Source of the DNA: SCUB01 sp041918675
GTDB lineage: Bacteria > Pseudomonadota > Alphaproteobacteria > Rhizobiales > Xanthobacteraceae
DNA length: 64,000 nt
NCBI GenBank assembly: GCA_041918675.1
Contig: JAYRVF010000014.1
Coordinates: 186,001-250,000, forward strand
Direction of reading: 5' to 3'
The position numbers and the translations under genes were made by a program. Positions 1 through 7,522 of this stretch are shown here, piece by piece. The notes under the pieces were generated by a model. The model searched no databases, had not been told where the DNA came from, and worked only from the letters and a program-made list of their open reading frames with translations. Position 1 is the stretch's first letter. Each line of letters starts with the position of its first letter.

Positions 1-956
1 TCAATCTTTTCGCGGTGGCGGTATTCTGGTCGTTCATGGCCGACCTGTTCACCGCCGAACAGGGCAAGCGGCTGTTCGGCTTCATCGGCGCGGGCGGCAC
101 GGCGGGCGCGTTGCTCGGCCCGACCATCACCATCGGCCTGTCGATTCCGTTCGGCCCGGTCAATCTCCTGATCGTGGCGGCGCTGCTGATGGAGGCCGCC
201 GTCTTTTGCGTCCATCGCCTCGAAGGCGCGGCGGGCGAGCGTCGCGGGGCCAGCACGGCGCACGAGCCGCTCGGCGGCGGCGCCTTCGCCGCGATCCCCG
301 AACTCGTCCGCTCGCCCTATCTCCTTGGCATCGCCGCCTGGGTGAGCCTGCTCTCGTTCGGCGCGACCATGCTTTATTTCATGCAGGCCCATATCATCGC
401 CGCGTCGGTGCAGGACGCCGGCGCGCGGACGCGGATTTTCGCCGGCATCGATCTCGCCGTCGGCCTGCTCACGCTGGCGACGCAGGTGTTCGCGACCGGC
501 CGGCTGATCCGCCGCGTCGGCACCGGCGTGGCGGCGAGCGCCCTGCCCGCGGTCTATGTCGCCGGCTTCGCCGCGCTGGCGCTATGGCCGACGGTCGCCG
601 TCGTCATCGCCGCGCAGGTGGCGCAGCGCTGGATACATTTCGCCATCGCCAATCCCGCCCGCCATGTCCTTTTCACCGTCGTTCCGCGCGAGGAGAAGTA
701 CAAGGCCAAGAACCTGATCGACGTCGTCGTCTATCGCGGCTCCGACGCGCTTCACGGCTGGATCTTCGACGGCCTGCAGGCGCTGGGCCTCAAGCTCGGC
801 GCGATCGCATTATGCGCGTTGCCAGTCGCGGTCGGATGGATCATTCTCTCGCTGCGGCTCGGACGCGCCGAGGAACGACGCGCCGAGCTCGCCGATACGC
901 GGGCCGCGTCCGAAGCGACATCCGACGCCGGGCCCGGAGGCCGACATGACCGTTGA
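1..956 (+). CDS. MFS transporter, Npt (ATP/ADP-translocase-like) type, 5' end missing
   Basis: The reading frame is open at the left edge, so the N-terminal part lies outside the window. The visible roughly 318 residues contain about seven hydrophobic segments and the phrase FMADLFTAEQGKRLFGF, which I associate with bacterial proteins grouped with Npt1/Npt2-type nucleotide transporters of the MFS fold. Near the C-terminus the stretch EEKYKAKNLIDVVVYRGSDA is also typical of that group. The protein would sit in the inner membrane; the substrate cannot be read from sequence. The hydrophilic tail ends in GGRHDR. The stop overlaps the start of the following aldo/keto reductase by 11 bases, so the two are probably co-transcribed. 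Confidence 0.75.
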   Translation, partial: NLFAVAVFWSFMADLFTAEQGKRLFGFIGAGGTAGALLGPTITIGLSIPFGPVNLLIVAALLMEAAVFCVHRLEGAAGERRGASTAHEPLGGGAFAAIPELVRSPYLLGIAAWVSLLSFGATMLYFMQAHIIAASVQDAGARTRIFAGIDLAVGLLTLATQVFATGRLIRRVGTGVAASALPAVYVAGFAALALWPTVAVVIAAQVAQRWIHFAIANPARHVLFTVVPREEKYKAKNLIDVVVYRGSDALHGWIFDGLQALGLKLGAIALCALPVAVGWIILSLRLGRAEERRAELADTRAASEATSDAGPGGRHDR

Positions 957-1842
957 GATCACACGCCGCCACTTCACCGCGCTCGCCGGCGCGACGTTGC
1001 TCTCGGGGCCCGCTCTGGCGCGATCCGATCAACCGGCGATCATCCGCGCCATTCCGCGAAGCGGCGAGGCGCTGCCGCCGGTCGGCCTCGGCACGGCGCG
1101 GGTCTTCGATGTCGCCGACGACGCCACGCGCGCCAAGGCGACGGCGGTGCTGAACGCCCTCCTCGCCAATGGCGGCAAGCTGATCGACACCGCCTCGGCC
1201 TATCGCGACGCCGAAATCGTTCTCGGCGATGTCATCGCAGCCGCCGGCGCGCGCGAGAAGCTGTTCATCGCCTCCAAGGTCGTGCGGCCCGATCCCGAGG
1301 AGTTCAAGCGGACGCTGACGCGGCTGAAGGTCGCGCGGATCGATCTCATTCAGCTTCACAATGTACGCGATCCGAACCAGTCGCTCGCGTTGTTCCGCGA
1401 ATGGAAGGACCAGGGCTTGTGCCGCTATATCGGCGTCACCTCGACCTTCCACAATGATTTTCCCGCCGTCGAAGCCGTGCTCGCCCGCGAGAAGCCGGAT
1501 TTCGTGCAGGTCGACTATTCGCTCGACAACCGCGAGGTGGAAAAGCGCATCCTGCCGCTCGCCGCCGACGTCAAGGCGGCCGTGCTCACGGCGTTGCCGT
1601 TCGGTCGCGCGCGGCTGTTCGGCGCGGTGCGGGACAAGCCGCTGCCCGACTGGGCGAAGGAATTCGCCGACAGTTGGGGCCAGTTCTTCCTCAAATTCCT
1701 GCTCGCCGATCCGCGCGTCACCGCCGTCATCCCCGGCACGTCGAGACCGGAGCACATGATCGACAATCTCGGCGCCATGCGCGGCGCGCTGCCGACGCCC
1801 GAACAGCGCCGGCGGATGATCGCCTTCGCCGAGACGCTGTGA
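946..1842 (+). CDS. Aldo/keto reductase with twin-arginine signal
   Basis: 298-residue NAD(P)H-dependent aldo/keto reductase. The N-terminus carries a Tat-like signal (TRRHFTALAGATLLSGPALA), which predicts export or membrane association in folded form. The catalytic tetrad of the family can be followed as Asp-Thr-Ala then Tyr (DTASAYRDAE), Lys in LFIASKV and His in IQLHNV. The C-terminal third (PGTSRPEHMIDNLGA) matches the cofactor-binding end of the family. The start ATG lies inside the upstream transporter gene, giving an 11-base overlap. The physiological substrate is unknown. The exported location is unusual for an NAD(P)H enzyme, but Tat-tagged members of this family are known. Confidence 0.85.
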   Translation: MTVEITRRHFTALAGATLLSGPALARSDQPAIIRAIPRSGEALPPVGLGTARVFDVADDATRAKATAVLNALLANGGKLIDTASAYRDAEIVLGDVIAAAGAREKLFIASKVVRPDPEEFKRTLTRLKVARIDLIQLHNVRDPNQSLALFREWKDQGLCRYIGVTSTFHNDFPAVEAVLAREKPDFVQVDYSLDNREVEKRILPLAADVKAAVLTALPFGRARLFGAVRDKPLPDWAKEFADSWGQFFLKFLLADPRVTAVIPGTSRPEHMIDNLGAMRGALPTPEQRRRMIAFAETL

Positions 1843-1972
1843 CGGCCGGCGGGGCCGCGCGCCCCCGCCAAATGCCGTCTGGACAACCCTTGTCGCCGGG
1901 GGCATAGGTGCGCGCGCGGGTGGCCCCGCGAATTCGCGCCGGCCTTTTTTCCCGCGCGACGGATGTTCGCGC

Positions 1973-2974
1973 ATGCGGATCTGCATCATCGGCGCCGGCG
2001 CGATCGGCGGTCTGCTCGCGGCGAAACTCGCCCAGGCCGGCGAGGATGTCGTCGTCGTCGCGCGCGGCGCGCACCTTGCCGCGATCCGCGCGAGCGGCCT
2101 GCGCCTTATCGAGGACGGACGCGAGATCAAGGTCGAGCTCGCCGCGACCGACCGCGTCGCGGAATGCGGACCGCGCGATCTCGTAATTCTCGGCGTCAAG
2201 GCGCATCAGCTCGGCACCATCGTCGGCGATCTCGCCGGCGTGATGGGTCCCGAGTCCATGGCGCTGACGGCGCAGAACGGCATTCCGTGGTGGTATTTCT
2301 TCAAGCATGGCGGCCCGCTCGAAGGTACGCGGCTTGAAAGCGTCGACCCCGGCGGCGTCATCGCGCGCAATCTCCCGATCGACCGCGTCGTCGCCAGCGT
2401 CGTCTATCCCGCCGCCGAGATTTCGAGCCCCGGCGTCATCCGCCATGTCGAGGGCAATCGCTTTTCGCTCGCCGAGATCGACGGCGTGAAAAGCGAGCGC
2501 ATCGCGCGCGTCTCCGCCGCCTTCACCAAGGCCGGCTTCAAGGCGCCGGTGATCACCGACGTGCGCGCGGAAATCTGGACCAAATTATGGGGCAATCTCA
2601 GCTTCAATCCGATCAGCGCGCTGACCCATGCGACGCTCGCCGACATCTGCGGCTTCTCGCCGACGCGCGCGCTCGTCGCCGATCTGATGCGCGAGGCGCA
2701 AGCCGTCGGCGAGGCGCTCGGCGTGCGCTTTCGCATCTCGCTGGAACGGCGCATCGCGGCCGCCGAGGCCATCGGCGCGCACAAGACATCGATGTTGCAG
2801 GACGTGGAGGCGGGTCGCGGCATCGAGGCCGACGCGCTGATCGGATCGGTGATCGAGCTCGGACGCATCGCCGGCATCGACACGCCGCGGCTGGTCGCCG
2901 TTTACGCGCTGATCAAGCTGCTGGACGCGAGCCTCGCGCGGGCCAAGGGGCGCCTGGCGATCCAACCGGCGTGA
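1973..2974 (+). CDS. panE: 2-dehydropantoate 2-reductase family protein
   Basis: 333 residues, in the size range of PanE/ApbA ketopantoate reductases, which use NADPH to reduce 2-dehydropantoate to pantoate for pantothenate and CoA synthesis. A dinucleotide-binding motif GAGAIGGLLAAKLA begins at residue 6. The mid-domain has the family's catalytic lysine context (EIWTKLWGNLSFNPISAL) and the C-terminal helical domain ends with VYALIKLLDA. Many Rhizobiales carry several PanE paralogues of uncertain substrate, so the gene symbol is a family assignment. It lies 130 bases after the aldo/keto reductase on the same strand and is followed by a short tandem repeat and a CoA ligase. Confidence 0.85.
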   Translation: MRICIIGAGAIGGLLAAKLAQAGEDVVVVARGAHLAAIRASGLRLIEDGREIKVELAATDRVAECGPRDLVILGVKAHQLGTIVGDLAGVMGPESMALTAQNGIPWWYFFKHGGPLEGTRLESVDPGGVIARNLPIDRVVASVVYPAAEISSPGVIRHVEGNRFSLAEIDGVKSERIARVSAAFTKAGFKAPVITDVRAEIWTKLWGNLSFNPISALTHATLADICGFSPTRALVADLMREAQAVGEALGVRFRISLERRIAAAEAIGAHKTSMLQDVEAGRGIEADALIGSVIELGRIAGIDTPRLVAVYALIKLLDASLARAKGRLAIQPA

Positions 2975-3011
2975 CGCGCCGCGCATGCGGGGCGAGCGTT
3001 TCGCGCGTCGA

Positions 3012-3056
3012 GGTTTGGAGAGTTGGGGTTTGGAGAGTTGGGGTTTGGAGAATTGG
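3012..3056 (+). repeat. Three tandem 15-bp units before the CoA ligase start
   Basis: Unit GGTTTGGAGAGTTGG occurs at 3012-3026 and 3027-3041 exactly, and at 3042-3056 with one changed base. A decayed fourth copy (GAATTGAGGAGCTGG) follows and contains the Shine-Dalgarno GAGGAG used by the next gene. Because 15 is a multiple of 3 the array is an open frame (repeating GFGEL) that joins the ligase in frame, so a longer N-terminus is formally possible. Confidence 0.9.
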
Positions 3057-3073
3057 GAATTGAGGAGCTGGGA

Positions 3074-4591
3074 ATGACGCGACCGGTCACGCTCGATCAA
3101 TTGCTGGCGCCAGCGGCGGGGGACGCGATCGCCCTCACCGCGCCCGGCCAACCGGCGCTCACCTTCGCCGGATTGCGCGCGCTCATCGACGCCACGATCG
3201 CCGCGCTCAACGAGGCCGGCATCGGACGCGACGACCGCGTCGCGATCGTGCTGCCGAACGGACCGGAAATGGCGACGGCCTTTCTCGCGGTCGCGTCGGG
3301 GGCGACCGCCGCGCCGCTCAATCCCGCCTACCGCGCCGACGAATTCGAATTCTACATGAGCGACCTTCGCGCCAAGGCGTTGATCGTCGAACAGGGCAGC
3401 GAGTCGCCGGCCTTGGAGGCGGCGGCCAAGCTCGGCATCGCCGTCATCTCCCTCGCCCGCGAACCCGCGCGCGGCGCCGGATATTTTCATTTGGAGGGCG
3501 GCGCGGCGCGCGCGGCCGCGCGTCCCGGCAAGGCCGAAGCCGGCGACGTCGCCCTCATCCTGCACACCTCGGGCACGACCTCGCGGCCGAAGATCGTGCC
3601 GTTGACGCAGCGAAATGTCGCGATCTCGGCCGACAATATCGCGCGGACGCTGGCGTTTTCCCCGGACGATCGCGGCTTGAACATCATGCCACTGTTTCAC
3701 ATTCACGGCCTGATCGCCGGCCTGATCGCGCCGCTGTCGCGCGGGGGAAGCGTGTTCTGCACGCCCGGCTTCAACGCGCTGAAGTTCTTTTCCTGGATGG
3801 AGGAGGCGCGGCCCACCTGGTACACGGCGGTGCCGACCATGCATCAGGCGATTCTGACGCGCGCCGGCCACAATCGCGAGATCATCGCGCGCTTTCCGCT
3901 GCGCTTCATCCGCTCGTCGTCGGCCTCGCTGCCGCCGCAAGTCATCACCGAACTCGAGGCCACTTTCCACGCGCCGGTGATCGAGGCCTATGGCATGACC
4001 GAGGCCGCACATCAGATGGCGTCCAATCCGCTATCCGGCGCGCGCAAGCCCGGCGCGGTGGGGCTCGCGGCCGGACCCGAGGTCGAGATCATGGACGAGC
4101 AAGGCCGCCTTCTCGGCCCCGACCGGATCGGCGAGATCGTCATTCGCGGCGACAACGTCACCGCCGGCTACGAGAACAATCCGAAGGCCAACGCGGAAGC
4201 CTTCGTCGACGGCTGGTTCCGCACCGGCGATCAGGGCGTCAAGGACGGCGACGGCTATGTCCGGCTCACCGGCCGCCTCAAGGAAATCATCAACCGGGGC
4301 GGCGAGAAGATTTCGCCGCGCGAGGTCGACGACGTACTGATGGATCATCCGGCGGTGCGCCAGGTCGTCACCTTCGCGATGCCGCACGACAAGCTCGGCG
4401 AGGAAGTCGCGGCCGCCGTCGTGCTGCGCGAGGGCGCGCAAGCGAGCGAACAGGAACTGCGCGCCTTCGTCTCGGAGCGGCTCGCCGCGTTCAAGACGCC
4501 GCGCAAGATCGTGTTCCTGACGGAAATCCCCAAGGGCGCGACCGGCAAGCTGCAGCGCATCGGCATGGCCGAAAAACTCGGGCTCGCCTGA
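3074..4591 (+). CDS. AMP-forming acyl-CoA ligase, oxalate-CoA-ligase-like
   Basis: 505 residues from the ATG at 3074, chosen because GAGGAG sits about 7 bases upstream; an in-frame start further left would add residues encoded by the 15-bp repeat. ANL-superfamily motifs are all present: the P-loop-like ILHTSGTTSRPK, YGMTEAAHQ, the GWFRTGDQG aspartate, the hinge GRLKEIINRGGEK and the C-terminal catalytic lysine in PKGATGKLQR. Overall it reads like the plant AAE3 / bacterial oxalyl-CoA synthetase subgroup, which makes oxalyl-CoA from oxalate, ATP and CoA. No frc/oxc oxalate genes are adjacent, so the substrate is an inference and another short acid is possible. Confidence 0.8.
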   Translation: MTRPVTLDQLLAPAAGDAIALTAPGQPALTFAGLRALIDATIAALNEAGIGRDDRVAIVLPNGPEMATAFLAVASGATAAPLNPAYRADEFEFYMSDLRAKALIVEQGSESPALEAAAKLGIAVISLAREPARGAGYFHLEGGAARAAARPGKAEAGDVALILHTSGTTSRPKIVPLTQRNVAISADNIARTLAFSPDDRGLNIMPLFHIHGLIAGLIAPLSRGGSVFCTPGFNALKFFSWMEEARPTWYTAVPTMHQAILTRAGHNREIIARFPLRFIRSSSASLPPQVITELEATFHAPVIEAYGMTEAAHQMASNPLSGARKPGAVGLAAGPEVEIMDEQGRLLGPDRIGEIVIRGDNVTAGYENNPKANAEAFVDGWFRTGDQGVKDGDGYVRLTGRLKEIINRGGEKISPREVDDVLMDHPAVRQVVTFAMPHDKLGEEVAAAVVLREGAQASEQELRAFVSERLAAFKTPRKIVFLTEIPKGATGKLQRIGMAEKLGLA

Positions 4592-4732
4592 ACGCGGCGG
4601 CGACCGCCCGCTCCGGTAATCGCGCGCGTCGCCGAACGCCGGCAGGCGCTTGGTCGCTTGACAGCGGCGCTGGATCAATCAGGGCAATGCCGAGCGAAAG
4701 AAAACGGCCGGTTTGAGGTAAAGAGAAGTTGC

Positions 4733-4808
4733 TGGCGCTCCCTAGGGGACTCGAACCCCTGTTTTCGCCGTGAGAGGGCGACGTCCTAGACCGCTAGACG
4801 AAGGGAGC
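4733..4808 (-). tRNA. tRNA-Glu (anticodon CTC)
   Basis: Read on the minus strand, the 5' end GCTCCCT pairs with the 3' AGGGAGC to make the acceptor stem. The T-arm contains GGTTCGAGTCC and the anticodon loop reads CTCTCAC, giving anticodon CTC for the GAG codon. The discriminator base is G and the terminal CCA is encoded (4733-4735). The minus-strand gene DUF6476 ends about 140 bases upstream of the tRNA, and the acyl-CoA ligase gene converges on it from the left. Confidence 0.95.
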
Positions 4809-4946
4809 GACTACGGGGGAAATAGCCTCGAAACGGCGTCCCCGCAAGCGCAATCGAAATGACCGGAAAAAGCCGACGCGGCGGCGTGGGTCAGTCCGGT
4901 GCCCTCGCAAGCAAGGCGCGCGCGCCCGCTCCAGCCGGCGGTTGCG

Positions 4947-5282
4947 TCACGGCTCGTAAGCAAATTTCAGGCGTCCGGCGGGCTTGAGCGTGCGCGCGTC
5001 GTAGGCGTGGATTTCGACGACGCCGGCGACCTCGACGGTCACGATCAGCCTGTCGCCGGCCACCGCCGTCGACACGATGCGTCCGCCCCTGGGCAGCGTC
5101 GCGGTCAATTCCACGGCCGGGCTGCTTCCCTCGCCCTTGAAAAGGCGATAGCCGATGGTGCCGAGCACGGCGGCCACCGCCAAACCCGTCGTCATGGCCG
5201 AGATCACCATGAGCCGGCGCACCCGCGTCGCCAACAGGGCGGCTTCCTCCGGCGTGGATTCAGACGATGATGCTTCGCTCAT
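4947..5282 (-). CDS. DUF6476 family single-pass membrane protein
   Basis: 111 residues from the start codon at 5282 (minus strand). The N-terminal 30 residues are polar, then one strong transmembrane helix (VISAMTTGLAVAAVLGTIGY) and a small C-terminal domain rich in beta strands (IVSTAVAGDRLIVTVEV). This layout, and its place next to an RluA-type synthase, matches the uncharacterised DUF6476 family of alphaproteobacteria. Function is unknown; topology suggests an inner-membrane anchor with a periplasmic beta domain. Its start codon shares the tetranucleotide CATG (5280-5283) with the divergent pseudouridine synthase, and a GGAGAG lies upstream inside the neighbour's coding sequence. Confidence 0.8.
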   Translation of the reverse strand: MSEASSSESTPEEAALLATRVRRLMVISAMTTGLAVAAVLGTIGYRLFKGEGSSPAVELTATLPRGGRIVSTAVAGDRLIVTVEVAGVVEIHAYDARTLKPAGRLKFAYEP

Positions 5283-6279
5283 GACGCAAGGCTCTCTCCA
5301 GACGGTCACGGTGACGGGCGAGGAAGGCTCGCGCCGGCTCGATCGCATTCTCGCCGCGCGGGTCGAAGGCCAGTCCCGCTCGCGGCTGAAGGCGTTGATC
5401 GTCGAGGGCCGCGTCGCCGTCGGCGGCCGGACGATCAGCGACCCCGCTTATCACGTCGGCCCCGGCCAGACGATCACAATCGCCATTCCCGAGGCCGAAC
5501 CGGCCAAACCCGCCGGCGAGGAAATTCCCCTTCATGTCGTCCATGAGGACGACGCGATCATCGTCATCGACAAGCCGGCCGGACTCGTCGTTCATCCCGC
5601 CGCCGGCCATCGCGGCGGCACCCTGGTCAACGCCCTGATCGCCCATTGCGGCGACAGCCTCTCGGGCATCGGCGGCGTGCGCCGGCCGGGCATCGTGCAC
5701 CGGCTCGACAAGAATACGTCCGGCCTCATGATCGCGGCCAAGACCGATCGCGCCCACCGCTCGCTTTCGAAGCAATTCGCCGATCACGGCCGCACCGGCG
5801 AGATGCGGCGTGGCTATCTCGCGCTGGCATGGGGAAAGCCCGATCGGCCGCGCGGCACCGTCTCCGCGCCGCTCGACCGCCATCCGCATGCGCGGGAGAA
5901 AATGGCGGTGCGCGAGGGCGGTCGCGAGGCGGTCACCCATTGGGAAGTGCTTGAAACCTATTCCGGCCCGGACGGGCGGCCCGTCGCCTCCCTCATCGCC
6001 TGCGAGCTGGAGACAGGGCGAACCCACCAGATCAGGGTGCATCTGGCCCATCTCGGCCATCCCCTGCTCGGCGACGACGTCTACGGTCCGGGATTTCGTA
6101 CCAAGGCCAACCAGCTCGGTCCCGAATCGCGCCGGGCCCTCGCCGCGCTCGGCCGGCAGGCGCTCCATGCCTATCTGCTCGCGATTGAACACCCGGTTAC
6201 CGGCGAGGTGCTCGAATGGCGCTCGCCGCTACCGGCCGAGATGGAACAGCTGCGGGCCTGTCTGGCAGCGACGGCGTGA
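5281..6279 (+). CDS. RluA-family 23S rRNA pseudouridine synthase
   Basis: 332 residues. An S4 RNA-binding domain covers about residues 15-75 (SRLKALIVEGRVAVGG), followed by the PseudoU_synth_2 domain. The catalytic aspartate lies in the family signature HRLDKNTSGLMIAAKT. The C-terminal half has ELETGRTHQIRVHLAH LGHP, also diagnostic. The closest functional match is RluD/RluC-type modification of 23S rRNA in the cytoplasm; the exact uridine cannot be told. The start at 5281 is chosen because the family's S4 domain begins shortly after; no clear Shine-Dalgarno precedes it. The divergent DUF6476 gene starts on the same CATG. Confidence 0.9.
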   Translation: MTQGSLQTVTVTGEEGSRRLDRILAARVEGQSRSRLKALIVEGRVAVGGRTISDPAYHVGPGQTITIAIPEAEPAKPAGEEIPLHVVHEDDAIIVIDKPAGLVVHPAAGHRGGTLVNALIAHCGDSLSGIGGVRRPGIVHRLDKNTSGLMIAAKTDRAHRSLSKQFADHGRTGEMRRGYLALAWGKPDRPRGTVSAPLDRHPHAREKMAVREGGREAVTHWEVLETYSGPDGRPVASLIACELETGRTHQIRVHLAHLGHPLLGDDVYGPGFRTKANQLGPESRRALAALGRQALHAYLLAIEHPVTGEVLEWRSPLPAEMEQLRACLAATA

Positions 6280-6496
6280 CGCAGCCGGCGGGAAAAGGCT
6301 TTTCCTTACGAAGATTTAACCCGATCTCACGCCGACGTGACCCGGTTAGACTCTTCATTTCGCCCCATTCCATCGTGTATGTTGCGCCTGCGTCGGGATG
6401 GCCCGATGCGAAACGTTTGTCGCGTCGTCGGCTTGCAAGAGCGGTGACGCGCTCGACCTGCCGATCCCCGGGGGTCAACACAAGGAGGGCGCTTTC

Positions 6497-7396
6497 ATGG
6501 CCCGCACCGCCACGCTGCCGATTCTTTCCGCTGAATCCGGCCTTGCCCGCTACCTCGCCGAAATCCGGCGGTTCCCGATGCTGGAACCGCAAGAGGAATA
6601 CATGCTCGCCAAGAGCTGGCGCGAGTACGGCGATCGGGCCGCCGCCCACAAGCTCGTCACCAGCCATCTGCGTCTCGTCGCCAAGATCGCGATGGGCTAT
6701 CGCGGCTATGGCCTGCCGATCGCCGAAGTGGTGTCGGAGGGCAATGTCGGCCTGATGCAGGCCGTCAAGCGCTTCGAGCCGGAGAAGGGCTTTCGCCTCG
6801 CCACCTACGCGATGTGGTGGATCAAGGCCGCCATCCAGGAATACATCCTGCGCTCGTGGTCGCTCGTGAAGATGGGCACGACCGCGAACCAGAAGAAGCT
6901 GTTCTTCAACCTGCGCAAGGCCAAGAGCAAGATCTCGGCGCTGGAGGACGGCGATTTGCACCCCGATCAGGTCAAGCTGATCGCCAAGCGCCTCGGCGTG
7001 ACCGAATCCGACGTCGTCGACATGAATCGGCGGCTCGGCGGCGACGCCTCGCTCAACGCCCCGATCCGCGACGACGGGGAATCGGGCGAATGGCAGGATT
7101 GGCTTGTCGACGAAAGCGACAACCAGGAATCGCGGCTTGCCGAGTCCGAGGAATATGGTCACCGCCGCCAGGCGCTTGTCGACGCGCTCGGCGTGCTCAA
7201 TGCCCGCGAGCGGCGCATCTTCGAGGCCCGTCGCCTCGCCGAGGAGCCGATGACGCTGGAGGACCTCGCCGCCGAATTCGGCGTTTCGCGCGAGCGCGTC
7301 CGCCAGATCGAGGTGCGCGCGTTCGAGAAGGTGCAGGCGGCCGTCACCAGCCGCGTTCGCGCCCAGGAGCGGACCACCGCGCAAGCGGCCGCCTAA
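6497..7396 (+). CDS. rpoH: RNA polymerase sigma-32 factor RpoH
   Basis: 299 residues from the ATG at 6497, which has a strong AAGGAGG 8 bases upstream. Region 1.2/2 begins at LARYLAEIRRFPMLEPQEE. Region 2 contains YAMWWIKAAIQEYILRSWS. The RpoH box (QKKLFFNLRKAKSK), which is diagnostic for heat-shock sigma factors, follows at about residues 130-145. Region 4.2 ends with the helix-turn-helix FGVSRERVRQIEVRA. The protein directs RNA polymerase to heat-shock and other stress promoters. Alphaproteobacteria often have two RpoH paralogues; which one this is cannot be decided here. It stands alone and is followed by a strong terminator. Confidence 0.95.
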   Translation: MARTATLPILSAESGLARYLAEIRRFPMLEPQEEYMLAKSWREYGDRAAAHKLVTSHLRLVAKIAMGYRGYGLPIAEVVSEGNVGLMQAVKRFEPEKGFRLATYAMWWIKAAIQEYILRSWSLVKMGTTANQKKLFFNLRKAKSKISALEDGDLHPDQVKLIAKRLGVTESDVVDMNRRLGGDASLNAPIRDDGESGEWQDWLVDESDNQESRLAESEEYGHRRQALVDALGVLNARERRIFEARRLAEEPMTLEDLAAEFGVSRERVRQIEVRAFEKVQAAVTSRVRAQERTTAQAAA

Positions 7397-7431
7397 GGCG
7401 CGACCCAGCGCGAGGGCATCAGCCAAACGAC

Positions 7432-7463
7432 AAGGCCGGCGCGCGCGCCGGCCTTATTCGTTT
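7432..7463 (+). terminator. Rho-independent terminator of rpoH
   Basis: Perfect 24-base palindrome at 7432-7455 made of AAGGCCGGC, GCGCGC and GCCGGCCTT, followed by ATTCGTTT. It lies 36 bases after the rpoH stop and before the convergent gene ending at 7523. The T tract is weak, so termination strength comes from the stem. Confidence 0.7.
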
Positions 7464-7522
7464 CGGCATGCCGTTCGAGCGCCCCGGTCGCTCCCGCCTT
7501 GGGGAGAAGCGCGCGCGGCGCC

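Noticed and set aside
841..2199. Long minus-strand frame opposite the aldo/keto reductase and panE
   Set aside because: Arg/Ala/Gly-rich composition and no family motif; a shadow of the plus-strand genes in high-GC DNA.
6340..6400. Sigma-32-like CCCCAT sequence upstream of rpoH
   Set aside because: No matching CTTGAA element at the right spacing.
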